A stretch of 16,423 nt of DNA from an uncultured Desulfobulbaceae bacterium (GCA_947258675.1 CAMYJP010000012.1:1779-18201), one strand, 5' to 3'. Positions 1-7,426 are shown, counted from the first letter of the stretch. Notes: generated by a model from the sequence alone, not told the origin. Translations and numbers: made by a program.

Positions 1-1173
1 GTTAAATATGCCAGAAAATATACTTCCAATATTGAATTCTCAGCCGAAGATGCTTCCCGAAGCGATCTAGATTTCGTCTGTAAAGTGTTTGAGGCAGTAA
101 TTGATGCCGGCGCAACAACTTTGAATTTCCCTGATACCACTGGTTATGGTCTACCAGATGAGTTTGGAGAGCAGATATTGTATCTAATGGAAAAAATACC
201 AAATATTCATAAAGCGATAGTAAGTGTACATTGCCATAATGATTTGGGGTTGGCGGTTGCTAATTCGTTAGCAGCTATTAATAACGGGGCCAGACAAGTT
301 GAGTGCACGGTAAACGGTTTGGGAGAACGTGCCGGAAATACGGCGATGGAAGAAATTGTCATGGCAATTCAAACCCGGTCAGATGTCATTGATGTGCATA
401 CGGACATTGTTACAGAAAACATCCATCCCAGTAGTTTACTCGTCAGTACGATTACAGGTATGCCGGTTCAGCCCAATAAAGCAATTGTCGGTGCTAACGC
501 CTTTGCCCATGAGTCAGGTATACACCAGGACGGTATATTGAAAGAACGAACCACATACGAAATCATGAATCCTCGAGATATCGGACTCACAAAAGGGAAC
601 CTGGTTCTCGGTAAGCATTCAGGCCGACATGCGCTTAAAGCCAGGATTGAAAGTATGGGGTATAGCCTGAGCGATGATGAAATAAACAGAGTATTTGCTC
701 GCTTCAAACAAGTTGCTGATCTGAGAAAAGAGATTTTTGAAGAGGATTTGGAAGCAATCATTATGGACGAGATAATGAGCATTCCAGAAAGATATCAACT
801 CCACTCACTAGGTGCTATGAGTGGCAGTATGAAGTTGCCCACAGCAGCTGTAAGATTGGTTATTGATGATAAAGAGATTGAGAGCGCAGCAATTGGCGTT
901 GGACCTATTGATGCCACCTATCGCGCTATTGCTGAAATAACCAAAACCAGCAGTAAATTATTATACTTCTCAGTGAGTTCATTTTCTGGCGGCACAGACG
1001 CACTTGGTGATGTATTGGTCAGAATAGAAGATGAAGGTAAGGTCGTTGTAGGGTATGGTCTTGATCCGGATATTATTACGGCAGCAGCAAAAGCGTATTT
1101 AAATGGTTTGAACAGATTGTATTATTTAAACCAGCAAGCAAAAAAAGCAGATGGGAGAAAGTTGGTAGAATAA
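1..1173 (+). CDS. leuA: 2-isopropylmalate synthase, 5' end missing
   Basis: This is the committed enzyme of leucine synthesis: it condenses acetyl-CoA with 2-oxoisovalerate to give 2-isopropylmalate in the cytoplasm. The frame is open from base 1, so the gene starts outside the window. About 390 residues are visible and roughly 120 N-terminal residues of a typical ~510-residue LeuA are missing. Within the visible part, the metal-binding HxH lies in SVHCHNDLGL (residues 75-84), followed by the NGLGERAGN loop and the HESGIHQDG and GKHSGRHAL motifs of the catalytic barrel. The C-terminal third, with SFSGGTDALGD, is the leucine-feedback (LeuA dimer) domain, which argues for LeuA over homocitrate synthase or a short citramalate synthase. 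A GTG at 85 is in frame, but upstream codons already read as LeuA (FSAEDASRSDLDF), so it is not the start. leuC and leuD do not lie between leuA and leuB. Confidence 0.96.
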   Translation, partial: VKYARKYTSNIEFSAEDASRSDLDFVCKVFEAVIDAGATTLNFPDTTGYGLPDEFGEQILYLMEKIPNIHKAIVSVHCHNDLGLAVANSLAAINNGARQVECTVNGLGERAGNTAMEEIVMAIQTRSDVIDVHTDIVTENIHPSSLLVSTITGMPVQPNKAIVGANAFAHESGIHQDGILKERTTYEIMNPRDIGLTKGNLVLGKHSGRHALKARIESMGYSLSDDEINRVFARFKQVADLRKEIFEEDLEAIIMDEIMSIPERYQLHSLGAMSGSMKLPTAAVRLVIDDKEIESAAIGVGPIDATYRAIAEITKTSSKLLYFSVSSFSGGTDALGDVLVRIEDEGKVVVGYGLDPDIITAAAKAYLNGLNRLYYLNQQAKKADGRKLVE

Positions 1174-1231
1174 TCTTTCAATAATTTTTTTATCCACCAA
1201 TAGAGAGTTTTGGTTATTTCACTTTTTCTTG

Positions 1232-1260
1232 TTGTTCGGTTTTTTTAAAAAACGTATAAA
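1232..1260 (+). promoter_or_regulatory. Candidate sigma-70 promoter for leuB
   Basis: A -35-like TTGTTC (1232-1237) is separated by 17 bp from a -10-like TATAAA (1255-1260). Transcription would start near 1267 and give a leader of about 115 nt before leuB. The -35 match is weak, so this is a candidate only. Confidence 0.35.
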
Positions 1261-1284
1261 TTAAATTTGCTATGACGGCCAGCT

Positions 1285-1319
1285 GATCCTGTTTTGATCA
1301 TTCATTACAGGATTAAATT
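1285..1319 (+). terminator. Hairpin with T-rich tail in the leuA-leuB gap
   Basis: ATCCTGT (1286-1292) pairs perfectly with ACAGGAT (1307-1313) across a 14-nt loop, and a G-T pair extends the stem by one. A TAAATTTTT tail follows. It could end leuA transcription or, if the promoter at 1232-1260 is real, act as an attenuator in the leuB leader. The stem is AT-mixed and the loop is long, so it is only moderately convincing. A small palindrome, TGATCA, lies in the loop. Confidence 0.35.
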
Positions 1320-1382
1320 TTTATGAGGAATGCTGCAGTCTTTAGCTTAATCTCAAATAAAATTAATTAAGAAGGAAAAGCA

Positions 1383-2441
1383 ATGGGAAAAACACATAAA
1401 ATAGCTGTAATGGGAGGAGATGGAACTGGACCGGAAGTTGTGGTAGAAGGAGTAAAGGTTCTTCAAGCAGCTGCCGCCAAATTTGATTTTAATCTGGAAC
1501 TGACTGATTTTGATTATGGTGGAGACCGGTATCTCGCCACCGGGGAAGTATTGCCTGAAAACGCAGAGGAAGAACTTTCCAAAAATGATGCAATATTTCT
1601 AGGTGCCATTGGCCATCCGGATGTTAAACCAGGCATACTTGAAAAAGGAATTTTGTTGACTCTTCGTTTTGCCTTGGATCAGTATATAAATCTTCGCCCA
1701 GTTATCTTGTATCCAAATGTTGAGACGCCTCTGAAAGATAAAGGCCCTGATGATATTGATTTTGTTGTTGTGCGTGAAAATACAGAGGGACTCTACGCCG
1801 GAGCTGGTGGGGTATTAAAGAAAGGAACTCTCGATGAGGTTGCGGTGCAGGAATCAATTAACACCAGGAAGGGTGTTGAGCGATGTCTCCGTTTCGCATT
1901 TGAATATGCTCGAAAGAGGAATAAAAGAAAAAAAGTCACATTGTGTGGCAAAACTAATGTGTTGACATTTGCCTTTGATCTTTGGGAAAGAGTTTTTTAT
2001 GAGGTAGCAAAAGATTATCCAGACATTGAAACAGATTACGCCCATGTCGATGCCACTTGTATGTGGATGGTGAAAAACCCGGAATGGTTTGATGTTATTG
2101 TGACAGATAATATGTTCGGTGATATTATTACTGATCTTGGTGCCATGATCCAAGGAGGAATGGGAATTGCCGCAGGTGGTAATATTAATCCGGAGGGCGT
2201 AAGTATGTTCGAGCCGATTGGCGGCTCTGCTCCTAAATATACTGGAAAGAATATTATAAATCCATTGGCTGCAATTGCTGCCGGGCAAATGATGTTGGAT
2301 TATCTTGGCGAAACCGAAGCAGCAATTGCGGTTGAGAATGCAATACGCTATGTGGTTGCAGAAAAGCTTGATAGCTTGTCTGCTGGTAACATGGGGTATG
2401 GTACAAATGAAGTTGGGGATATGGTTGCTGATGCGGTTTGA
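1383..2441 (+). CDS. leuB: 3-isopropylmalate dehydrogenase
   Basis: This enzyme oxidises and decarboxylates 3-isopropylmalate to 2-oxoisocaproate in leucine synthesis. The 352 residues are a full-length isocitrate/isopropylmalate dehydrogenase. Substrate residues in the Thermus LeuB pattern are present: E87, L91-L92, R95, R105, R131, Y138 and K190. The Mg-binding aspartates are D223, D247 and D251 (in DNMFGDIITD). The Leu-Leu pair after E87 is the isopropylmalate-type recognition element and argues against isocitrate dehydrogenase. The adenine-binding loop reads GGSAPKYTGK (280-289). Family LeuBs usually have HGSAPDIAGK there, and the Lys-Tyr is the pair that reads the 2'-phosphate in NADP-dependent isocitrate dehydrogenase, so cofactor preference is uncertain. 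The start is well supported: AAGGA lies 6 nt before ATG 1383. The gene follows leuA in the same direction, probably from its own promoter. Confidence 0.9.
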   Translation: MGKTHKIAVMGGDGTGPEVVVEGVKVLQAAAAKFDFNLELTDFDYGGDRYLATGEVLPENAEEELSKNDAIFLGAIGHPDVKPGILEKGILLTLRFALDQYINLRPVILYPNVETPLKDKGPDDIDFVVVRENTEGLYAGAGGVLKKGTLDEVAVQESINTRKGVERCLRFAFEYARKRNKRKKVTLCGKTNVLTFAFDLWERVFYEVAKDYPDIETDYAHVDATCMWMVKNPEWFDVIVTDNMFGDIITDLGAMIQGGMGIAAGGNINPEGVSMFEPIGGSAPKYTGKNIINPLAAIAAGQMMLDYLGETEAAIAVENAIRYVVAEKLDSLSAGNMGYGTNEVGDMVADAV

Positions 2442-2549
2442 TTGAGCTGGAATGTGAAAGTATCCTCCTGTTCTAATTTCGGAGTTTTAGTTCTTTTATC
2501 TACATGTCTGTTAGAGAATTTAATAATTTAGGTAAGAGGTATTCAATCA

Positions 2550-3578
2550 ATGGATCAACAGAATAAAAGTTTTAATGTTGCAGTTGCTGGTGCAACTGGT
2601 GCTGTGGGCGGTGCAATGCTTGAGGTATTGGCACGACGTAATTTCCCAATAAACAATTTGCGGTTGCTAGCCTCTGAGCGCTCAGTTGGTAAGACCCTGT
2701 TATTTAAAGATAAAGAAGCAAATGTCGAACTTTTGTCAGTAGACAGTTTTAAAGATGTTGATATAGCACTGTTTTCTGCTGGTGCGTCACGCTCGTTAAC
2801 TTTCGCTCCTGCAGCTGCGGCCGCAGGGGCTGTTGTCGTTGATAATTCAAGTGCTTTTCGGATGGATGATGAAATACCCCTTGTTGTTCCTGAGGTAAAT
2901 CCACATGCCATAGGACAATATACCAAAAGAGGAATAATCGCCAATCCAAATTGCTCGACTATTCAGATGATGGTCGCTCTGAAACCTATTTACGACAGTG
3001 TAGGTATTAAGCGTATAGTAGTATCAACATATCAGGCAGTTTCTGGGAGCGGTGCCCTGGCAATTGAGGAACTTCAATCTCAAATTTTAGATTATGCGGC
3101 AGGAACTACGCTTGTTAATAATGTTTATCCGCATCAGATTGCCTTTAACTGCCTGCCGCATATTGATTCCTTCCTTGAAAATGGATACACCAAGGAAGAG
3201 ATGAAAATGGTTAATGAGACCAGAAAAATATTTGAAGATCAAAATATAGGCGTAACTGCAACAACGGTAAGAGTTCCTGTTTTTTATGGTCACTCGGAGT
3301 CGATTAATATTGAAACAAGGAAAAGAATCTCCGTTGATGAAGTCAAGTCTCTGCTTGCAACTGCACCAGGAGTCAAGTTGATTGATGATCTTTCAAAAAA
3401 TAGATATCCTATGCCAATTAATTGTGCTGGTAAATATGATACCTTTGTCGGTAGAATCCGCCAGGATGAATCCATTGAAAACGGTATTAATATATGGGTA
3501 GTATCTGACAATATTCTGAAAGGTGCAGCACTTAATGCAGTACAGATTGCAGAAGTAGTTGCCAGGGATTTTTTGTAA
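2550..3578 (+). CDS. asd: Aspartate-semialdehyde dehydrogenase
   Basis: This enzyme reduces beta-aspartyl phosphate to aspartate semialdehyde with NADPH. It feeds lysine/diaminopimelate, threonine and methionine synthesis. The 342-residue length is normal for the bacterial Asd family. The nucleotide-binding loop is GATGAVGG (14-21). The catalytic cysteine is C135 in NPNCSTIQM, and the acid/base histidine is H248 in VPVFYGHSES, with R241 just before it. Q162 lies in the conserved STYQAVSGSG segment. GAGGT sits 9 nt before ATG 2550. The gene opens a cluster with rsmD and coaD: its TAA is followed at once by the TTG of rsmD, so translation of the two is probably coupled. The 108-bp gap after leuB has no clear terminator, so read-through from leuB is possible. 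Confidence 0.96.
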   Translation: MDQQNKSFNVAVAGATGAVGGAMLEVLARRNFPINNLRLLASERSVGKTLLFKDKEANVELLSVDSFKDVDIALFSAGASRSLTFAPAAAAAGAVVVDNSSAFRMDDEIPLVVPEVNPHAIGQYTKRGIIANPNCSTIQMMVALKPIYDSVGIKRIVVSTYQAVSGSGALAIEELQSQILDYAAGTTLVNNVYPHQIAFNCLPHIDSFLENGYTKEEMKMVNETRKIFEDQNIGVTATTVRVPVFYGHSESINIETRKRISVDEVKSLLATAPGVKLIDDLSKNRYPMPINCAGKYDTFVGRIRQDESIENGINIWVVSDNILKGAALNAVQIAEVVARDFL

Positions 3579-4154
3579 TTGCGCATAATTGGAGGATCTG
3601 CTAAAGGGCGTAAATTAATATCTCCTAAGAAAAGTAAGGGGAATGATCTAATCCGTCCAACTTCATCAAAAGCTCGGGAATCAATATTTAATATCATTGC
3701 AAATTACGTCGATAATGCAACCGTGCTCGATTTGTTCGCTGGTACAGGGGCAATGGGGCTTGAGGCTTTAAGTCGCAACGCAAAATTTGCGGTATTTGTA
3801 GATAATACCCCGAAATCTCTTGCACTGATATTAAAGAATATCAGCCTGTGCAATTTTTTAGATAAATCCACAGTAATTCAGCTCGATTTGACGAATACCT
3901 TTTTCCCTTCAGAAAAGATCAAATCTTTTGGCAGATTTGATCTTATATTCATCGATCCGCCTTATCATGATGATTTTGCCGAAAGGCTACTTCTTGATTT
4001 AGATGAAGTTGATATGATTAAGAACGGTGGCCTGGTAATTGTTGAAATACCTTATGATCGGAAACTCATTAATCGTATTGGAAACTTGGCTGTCTTTGAC
4101 AAGCGGCGCTACGGTCAAGCTGGTTTCTGGCTTTATGAAAAACTGGAGGTATAA
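3579..4154 (+). CDS. rsmD: 16S rRNA (guanine966-N2)-methyltransferase
   Basis: RsmD uses S-adenosylmethionine to methylate N2 of G966 of 16S rRNA in the small ribosomal subunit. At 191 residues it is the usual size. It begins with the family signature MRIIGGSAKGRKL and has RPTSSKARESIFNI (26-39). SAM-binding motif I is VLDLFAGTGAMGLEAL (49-64), and the catalytic DPPY motif of N-methyltransferases is at 126-129. The start is TTG at 3579, with no gap after the asd TAA. AGGG in the asd tail is about 11 nt upstream, and no other start would keep the conserved IIGG segment. The TTG start and zero spacing suggest translation coupled to asd. The neighbour coaD begins 3 nt after the stop, a common rsmD-coaD pairing. 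Confidence 0.95.
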   Translation: MRIIGGSAKGRKLISPKKSKGNDLIRPTSSKARESIFNIIANYVDNATVLDLFAGTGAMGLEALSRNAKFAVFVDNTPKSLALILKNISLCNFLDKSTVIQLDLTNTFFPSEKIKSFGRFDLIFIDPPYHDDFAERLLLDLDEVDMIKNGGLVIVEIPYDRKLINRIGNLAVFDKRRYGQAGFWLYEKLEV

Positions 4155-4157
4155 TCC

Positions 4158-4682
4158 ATGGTAGAGAACGGTCAAATCGTTGGGTCTAATCTAAACGAAA
4201 CCATAGCAGTTTATCCTGGGACTTTCGATCCGATTACCAATGGGCACTTGGATATTATTAACCGGGGACGAAGCCTTTTCGATCGAATAATTATTGCTGT
4301 TGCACGACATCCGCAAAAAAAAGCTCTTTTTTCCCTTGATGAGCGATTGGAAATGATCCGCAAATGTTTTCCAGAACCTGAAACAAGTATTCAGGTCGAT
4401 TCTGTGTCTGGATTACTTGTAGACTATGCGCACTCAAAGAATGCTAAAGCGATAATTCGTGGACTAAGAGCTGTTTCTGATTTTGAGTATGAGTTCCAAT
4501 TAGCATTAATGAATAGAAAACTTGAACGTGAAGTAGAAACTGTGTTTCTAATGACCGGATTTAGATGGATTTTTATAAGTTCAAGTATTATTAAAGACGC
4601 GGCGAGCCATGGTGGAGATGTGAGCGGATTGGTTCCTGACTATGTTTATGAAATGTTGAAGAAGCGTTTTGGGATAAAATAG
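4158..4682 (+). CDS. coaD: Phosphopantetheine adenylyltransferase
   Basis: CoaD transfers AMP from ATP to 4'-phosphopantetheine, the penultimate step of coenzyme A synthesis. The nucleotidyltransferase motif is TNGH (27-30), inside YPGTFDPITNGHLDI. Other conserved parts are RGLRAVSDFEYE (101-112), with the two phosphate-contacting arginines, and FISSSIIKDAASHGGDVSG (139-157), with the second nucleotide-binding motif. The protein has 174 residues against about 160 for most CoaD. The excess is a roughly 12-residue N-terminal extension before the first strand (IAVYPGTF). No later start codon would remove it, and GGAGG lies 9 nt before ATG 4158, so the extension appears genuine. It is the last gene of the asd-rsmD-coaD cluster and faces the convergent signalling genes. 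No clear terminator is visible in the 76-bp gap. Confidence 0.96.
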   Translation: MVENGQIVGSNLNETIAVYPGTFDPITNGHLDIINRGRSLFDRIIIAVARHPQKKALFSLDERLEMIRKCFPEPETSIQVDSVSGLLVDYAHSKNAKAIIRGLRAVSDFEYEFQLALMNRKLEREVETVFLMTGFRWIFISSSIIKDAASHGGDVSGLVPDYVYEMLKKRFGIK

Positions 4683-4758
4683 GAGAGATTGATTTTTAGT
4701 TAAGGCTTAAGGGTTTTGAGGCATTGTGATTCAGCAGATTGGAGAGCTCATGATGTTC

Positions 4759-5973
4759 TCACATTTGTGTTATAATTTCTGTTATTTTTTTTGATAGATC
4801 GCTCATTTTGAAAGGTTTTTGAATAAAATCATTACAGCCACGATTTAAAATATCCGTTGCTTCTCCGTCAACACTATACCCACTAGCAAGTAATACTTTG
4901 ATGTCTGGATTAATCTTTTTCAGGCGATCGAAGGTCTCACCGCCTCCCATTATAGGCATGACGATGTCTAGGATAATAAGTCCGACTTTTTTCAGGTTTT
5001 TCTTATATTGTTCCAGTGCTTCCTTACCGTTTTTGGCGGTGAGGACATTATAACCCATTGCCTCTAACAACTCTTGCCCAACTTCAAGGAAAGCCTCCTC
5101 ATCATCGACCAATAGGATAGTGCCAGTTTCTTTTTGGAATTTTTCAGTTTTTTCTATTATTTTTTTAATCTTATTTTCTGAAGCAGGGTAATAAATAGAG
5201 AACTTGGTTCCAGCCTTGTCTAAAATTTCAACATCTATGTAGCCGCCATAGCTTTTAACGGTGCCGTATATGGAGGCCAAATTAAGATTTGGCCCTTTAA
5301 TTTCCATAGATGAAACAAGGGGCGGTTCAAAAATATGATCAAGAATGTTTTGTTCTATATATTTATCCAAGGCAATCACGGATAACAGCACATAATTTCC
5401 AGCTTTAGGGTCATACTTTTTGCCCTTCATCTGTTGGCTTGTAGTGTTAGATGTAGTTATATTCAATTCTCCATCATGTATCATATTGTTTGTAATGAAA
5501 ATGAGGAGGTTAAAAAGCATTTGCTCAATTTGTCCACTGTTTGCTTTTATTAAGTAAAGATCGCTGTCAAATTCTCTATTTATTGTTATTTGTTTTTGTA
5601 CTTTGCAGAAGTTTAAAGTAATTTCCTCAATCATTTGATTCAGATTTAGAGCCTTAATTTCAAAGCTTTCCTCTTTTGCCTGAATCAGAAGTCGTGATGT
5701 CAGTCTAGCACCGCTTTGTATATGTCTTTCAATTTGAGTAAGTCTTTCAAAATGTTCTGTGCCAGGTTCAAATTCAAGAAGCATTAAAGAGATATTTGCT
5801 TGGATGGACATTAGAAGGTTATTGAAATCGTGGGCAATGCTTGCGGCAAAGTTTTTCTGAAGTTGGGCATCTAATTCTCTTTTATGCTTATCCAGTAATT
5901 TACGAGTAGCAGATTTTTTTTCTAGTTCCTGGATTTTTTTTTCGAGCTTTTCGATGGTAGGTTTACTGCCCAT
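4759..5973 (-). CDS. Soluble hybrid histidine kinase-like protein with degenerate ATPase domain and C-terminal receiver
   Basis: This is a 404-residue cytoplasmic signalling protein with no membrane segment or PAS-like sensor domain. A charged coiled-coil-like stretch (5-40) leads into a DHp helix with the H-box SIAHDFNNLL (45-54), phosphoacceptor H48. The ATPase-like domain (about 110-263) is clearly homologous to hybrid kinases but lacks key residues. The N-box reads NLLIFITNNM (155-164), so F159 replaces the Mg-binding Asn. The DxGxG of the G1 box is replaced around 201-206. The F-box IFEPP (214-218) remains. The G2 box reads GPNLNLA (227-233) instead of GxGxGLA. The receiver (285-404) looks complete: D290/D291, phosphoacceptor D336 (ILDIVMP), S364 and K386 (QKPF). 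I infer that it cannot autophosphorylate with ATP but may relay phosphate, as Spo0B and ChpT do. GAGGT precedes ATG 5973 by 7 nt. Confidence 0.85.
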   Translation of the reverse strand: MGSKPTIEKLEKKIQELEKKSATRKLLDKHKRELDAQLQKNFAASIAHDFNNLLMSIQANISLMLLEFEPGTEHFERLTQIERHIQSGARLTSRLLIQAKEESFEIKALNLNQMIEEITLNFCKVQKQITINREFDSDLYLIKANSGQIEQMLFNLLIFITNNMIHDGELNITTSNTTSQQMKGKKYDPKAGNYVLLSVIALDKYIEQNILDHIFEPPLVSSMEIKGPNLNLASIYGTVKSYGGYIDVEILDKAGTKFSIYYPASENKIKKIIEKTEKFQKETGTILLVDDEEAFLEVGQELLEAMGYNVLTAKNGKEALEQYKKNLKKVGLIILDIVMPIMGGGETFDRLKKINPDIKVLLASGYSVDGEATDILNRGCNDFIQKPFKMSDLSKKITEIITQM

Positions 5974-6051
5974 AAAAGACCTCTAATTTAAAACAAAAGG
6001 TAGAACCCTTATTGATCTGACTAGCTTGTTCTATCCTGCGGATCTTAAAAA

Positions 6052-6063
6052 TTGTGTTGTCAA
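6052..6063 (-). promoter_or_regulatory. TTGACAACACAA element upstream of the kinase-like gene
   Basis: On the minus strand this reads TTGACAACACAA, with a perfect -35 TTGACA (6063-6058) about 85 nt before the start of the kinase-like gene. No good -10 lies 16-18 bp downstream. The identical 12-mer occurs upstream of the PilZ gene (6625-6636). It could be a -35 with a poor -10 or a shared regulator site. Confidence 0.35.
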
Positions 6064-6113
6064 TAAATTGTTAGATAATGGATAACGGGCGATTTCAGGC
6101 TTTAGTTTTACTT

Positions 6114-6497
6114 TTACTCACCCATTTTCGGTTGTATGTTTTGAACAATAGTATCTATTTGTTGAATATGTTTTTCAGTTAACCCCTTAAATTGGAGCCC
6201 ACATCTCCTTTCATTAATAAGACTGAATGGCACCTGATTTTCGAGTTCGCAGTCAGATACAATTGTTACAGGTACACAAGTTATATAATAGTTGCTTTCG
6301 GTAAAAAGTATGTCCAACTCAAAGCTTGATTCCAACGAATTGGTTTGAGCAGGGTAGCGTAATGAAATTCCTCCCTTGCTTATGTCCAGGATGGTGCCGA
6401 TTATTACTGAAGAAGCCTTAGGTATGGAGACAATGCCGTTTTGGATTGTAAATCGCTTTTCTTTTCTGCGTTCTATAAAATCTGATTCATTGTTCAT
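6114..6497 (-). CDS. PilZ domain protein (probable c-di-GMP effector)
   Basis: This is a 127-residue single-domain cytoplasmic protein. Both c-di-GMP contact motifs of the PilZ family are present: RRKEKR (10-15, giving RxxxR at R11/R15) and DISKGG (38-43, fitting D/NxSxxG). The rest is predicted as an alternating beta-barrel pattern with a C-terminal helix near EKHIQQIDTIVQNI, as expected for PilZ. PilZ proteins bind c-di-GMP and act through a partner, often on motility, adhesion or transcription; the partner here is unknown. The neighbour 140 bp downstream is the receiver-containing kinase-like gene, and the two share a 12-bp promoter-region sequence, so joint regulation is plausible. GAGGA lies 6 nt before ATG 6497. 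The leader of about 100 nt contains a 7-bp inverted repeat. Confidence 0.88.
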   Translation of the reverse strand: MNNESDFIERRKEKRFTIQNGIVSIPKASSVIIGTILDISKGGISLRYPAQTNSLESSFELDILFTESNYYITCVPVTIVSDCELENQVPFSLINERRCGLQFKGLTEKHIQQIDTIVQNIQPKMGE

Positions 6498-6523
6498 TGA
6501 ATTCCTCAGAAAATTTGCAGTTC

Positions 6524-6547
6524 GCTATAGATTTAATATGCTATAGC
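6524..6547 (-). repeat. Inverted repeat in the PilZ gene leader
   Basis: GCTATAG (6524-6530) and CTATAGC (6541-6547) form a perfect 7-bp inverted repeat with a 10-nt spacer. It lies 27 nt upstream of the PilZ start codon, inside the leader predicted from the promoter at 6607-6636. It could be an operator or an RNA hairpin near the ribosome-binding site. Confidence 0.5.
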
Positions 6548-6606
6548 AATTGGTAAATCGTGATCAACAAAAAAAAGATGAAAGAAGTGAAATATATCTT
6601 GTCTGA

Positions 6607-6636
6607 TTTATAAACCTAGCAAATTTGTGTTGTCAA
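6607..6636 (-). promoter_or_regulatory. Strong sigma-70-type promoter for the PilZ gene
   Basis: On the minus strand, TTGACA (6636-6631) is followed after 18 bp by TATAAA (6612-6607). The match is six of six in the -35 and five of six in the -10. Transcription would begin near 6600 and leave a leader of about 100 nt before the PilZ start at 6497. The -35 is part of the 12-mer TTGACAACACAA also found at 6052-6063. Confidence 0.6.
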
Positions 6637-7385
6637 ATAAAAACTGCGAACTAAGAAATTGATGATATTTGATGGTGTTTGTTAATAATTATATCGTTAG
6701 AGACTTTAGCCAAGAAAAATACCATTTTAAAAAATGATTGATTGGAAGAAGCTTATAAAAACTATTTTACATCCGAATATCACCGGCCAAAATTTGAAAT
6801 GACTTTATTCATATCACAAGGTGAAGTGAACTTTTTTGAGAGTTTGGAGTTAGTAGTTGGAAGTTGAAAGTTCTTTTGAACGTATCATATTTATACAAAA
6901 TTAATGCCGTGTGTGCAGTAATAATAAATAGGATAAGTTATCAGTTGGTTATAGAAGTAATCATTTTTTGAAAGCGGCGCTGTTTTCCGCTTTGTTAGAA
7001 AAATGTATAAATTAATACAGATTGGCGGAAACCAATTAGAAATAATTATTCATAAACAATCGGTTTTATAAAAAAAAATATCCTGATTTCCTATAAATTT
7101 TTAAGCAATATTTTGCATTGATCATTTTTTCAGTTAAGAGTTTTTGGCTTTGATTTGATTTTATCTACATGATTTTATTATGTAGGATTAGTATAAAGTT
7201 CCCCACCAATTAATTCGATAGATTGTTAATGACTAATCGATCAATTTTTTTCCTTTTTCAGACTTGATTAGCTATTTAATAATCACCTGTTTCATGAGTT
7301 GCATCTCTTAATGAATTTCAAAAAAAAATATGCAATTTCAAGTATTTTTTAAGCGCTTTAATCGTATGTTAAGTCGTCGCTACCC
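6637..7385. other. Gene-free, very AT-rich spacer with competing inverted repeats
   Basis: No reading frame here has both a ribosome-binding site and recognisable protein content. The longest short frames are about 20 codons. Structures visible: AAAGCGG (6971-6977) pairing with CCGCTTT (6987-6993); TTTCCGC (6984-6990) pairing instead with GCGGAAA (7025-7031); ATTGG/CCAAT (7021-7025/7032-7036); CTACAT/ATGTAG (7165-7170/7180-7185); and the palindrome AAGCGCTT shortly before the tRNA-Leu promoter. A run of degenerate AGTTGGAAGTTGAAAGTT-type units lies near 6840-6872. It may hold an untranslated RNA or be a decayed region. Confidence 0.5.
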
Positions 7386-7414
7386 TTGACTGATGGCTCC
7401 AAATTGGTTACTAA
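7386..7414 (+). promoter_or_regulatory. Candidate promoter for tRNA-Leu and the tig cluster
   Basis: TTGACT (7386-7391) is followed after 17 bp by TACTAA (7409-7414), with an alternative -10 of TAATAT at 7412-7417. The predicted start falls just before the tRNA at 7427. The -35 is good and the -10 poor. Confidence 0.4.
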
Positions 7415-7426
7415 TATCTAGTTGTG

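Noticed and set aside
1323..1370. 15-codon frame MRNAAVFSLISNKIN before leuB as a leucine leader peptide
   Set aside because: It has no ribosome-binding site at a sensible distance and no run of leucine codons.
6734..6802. 22-codon frame MIDWKKLIKTILHPNITGQNLK in the AT-rich spacer
   Set aside because: There is no ribosome-binding site, no recognisable family, and a length easily reached by chance.
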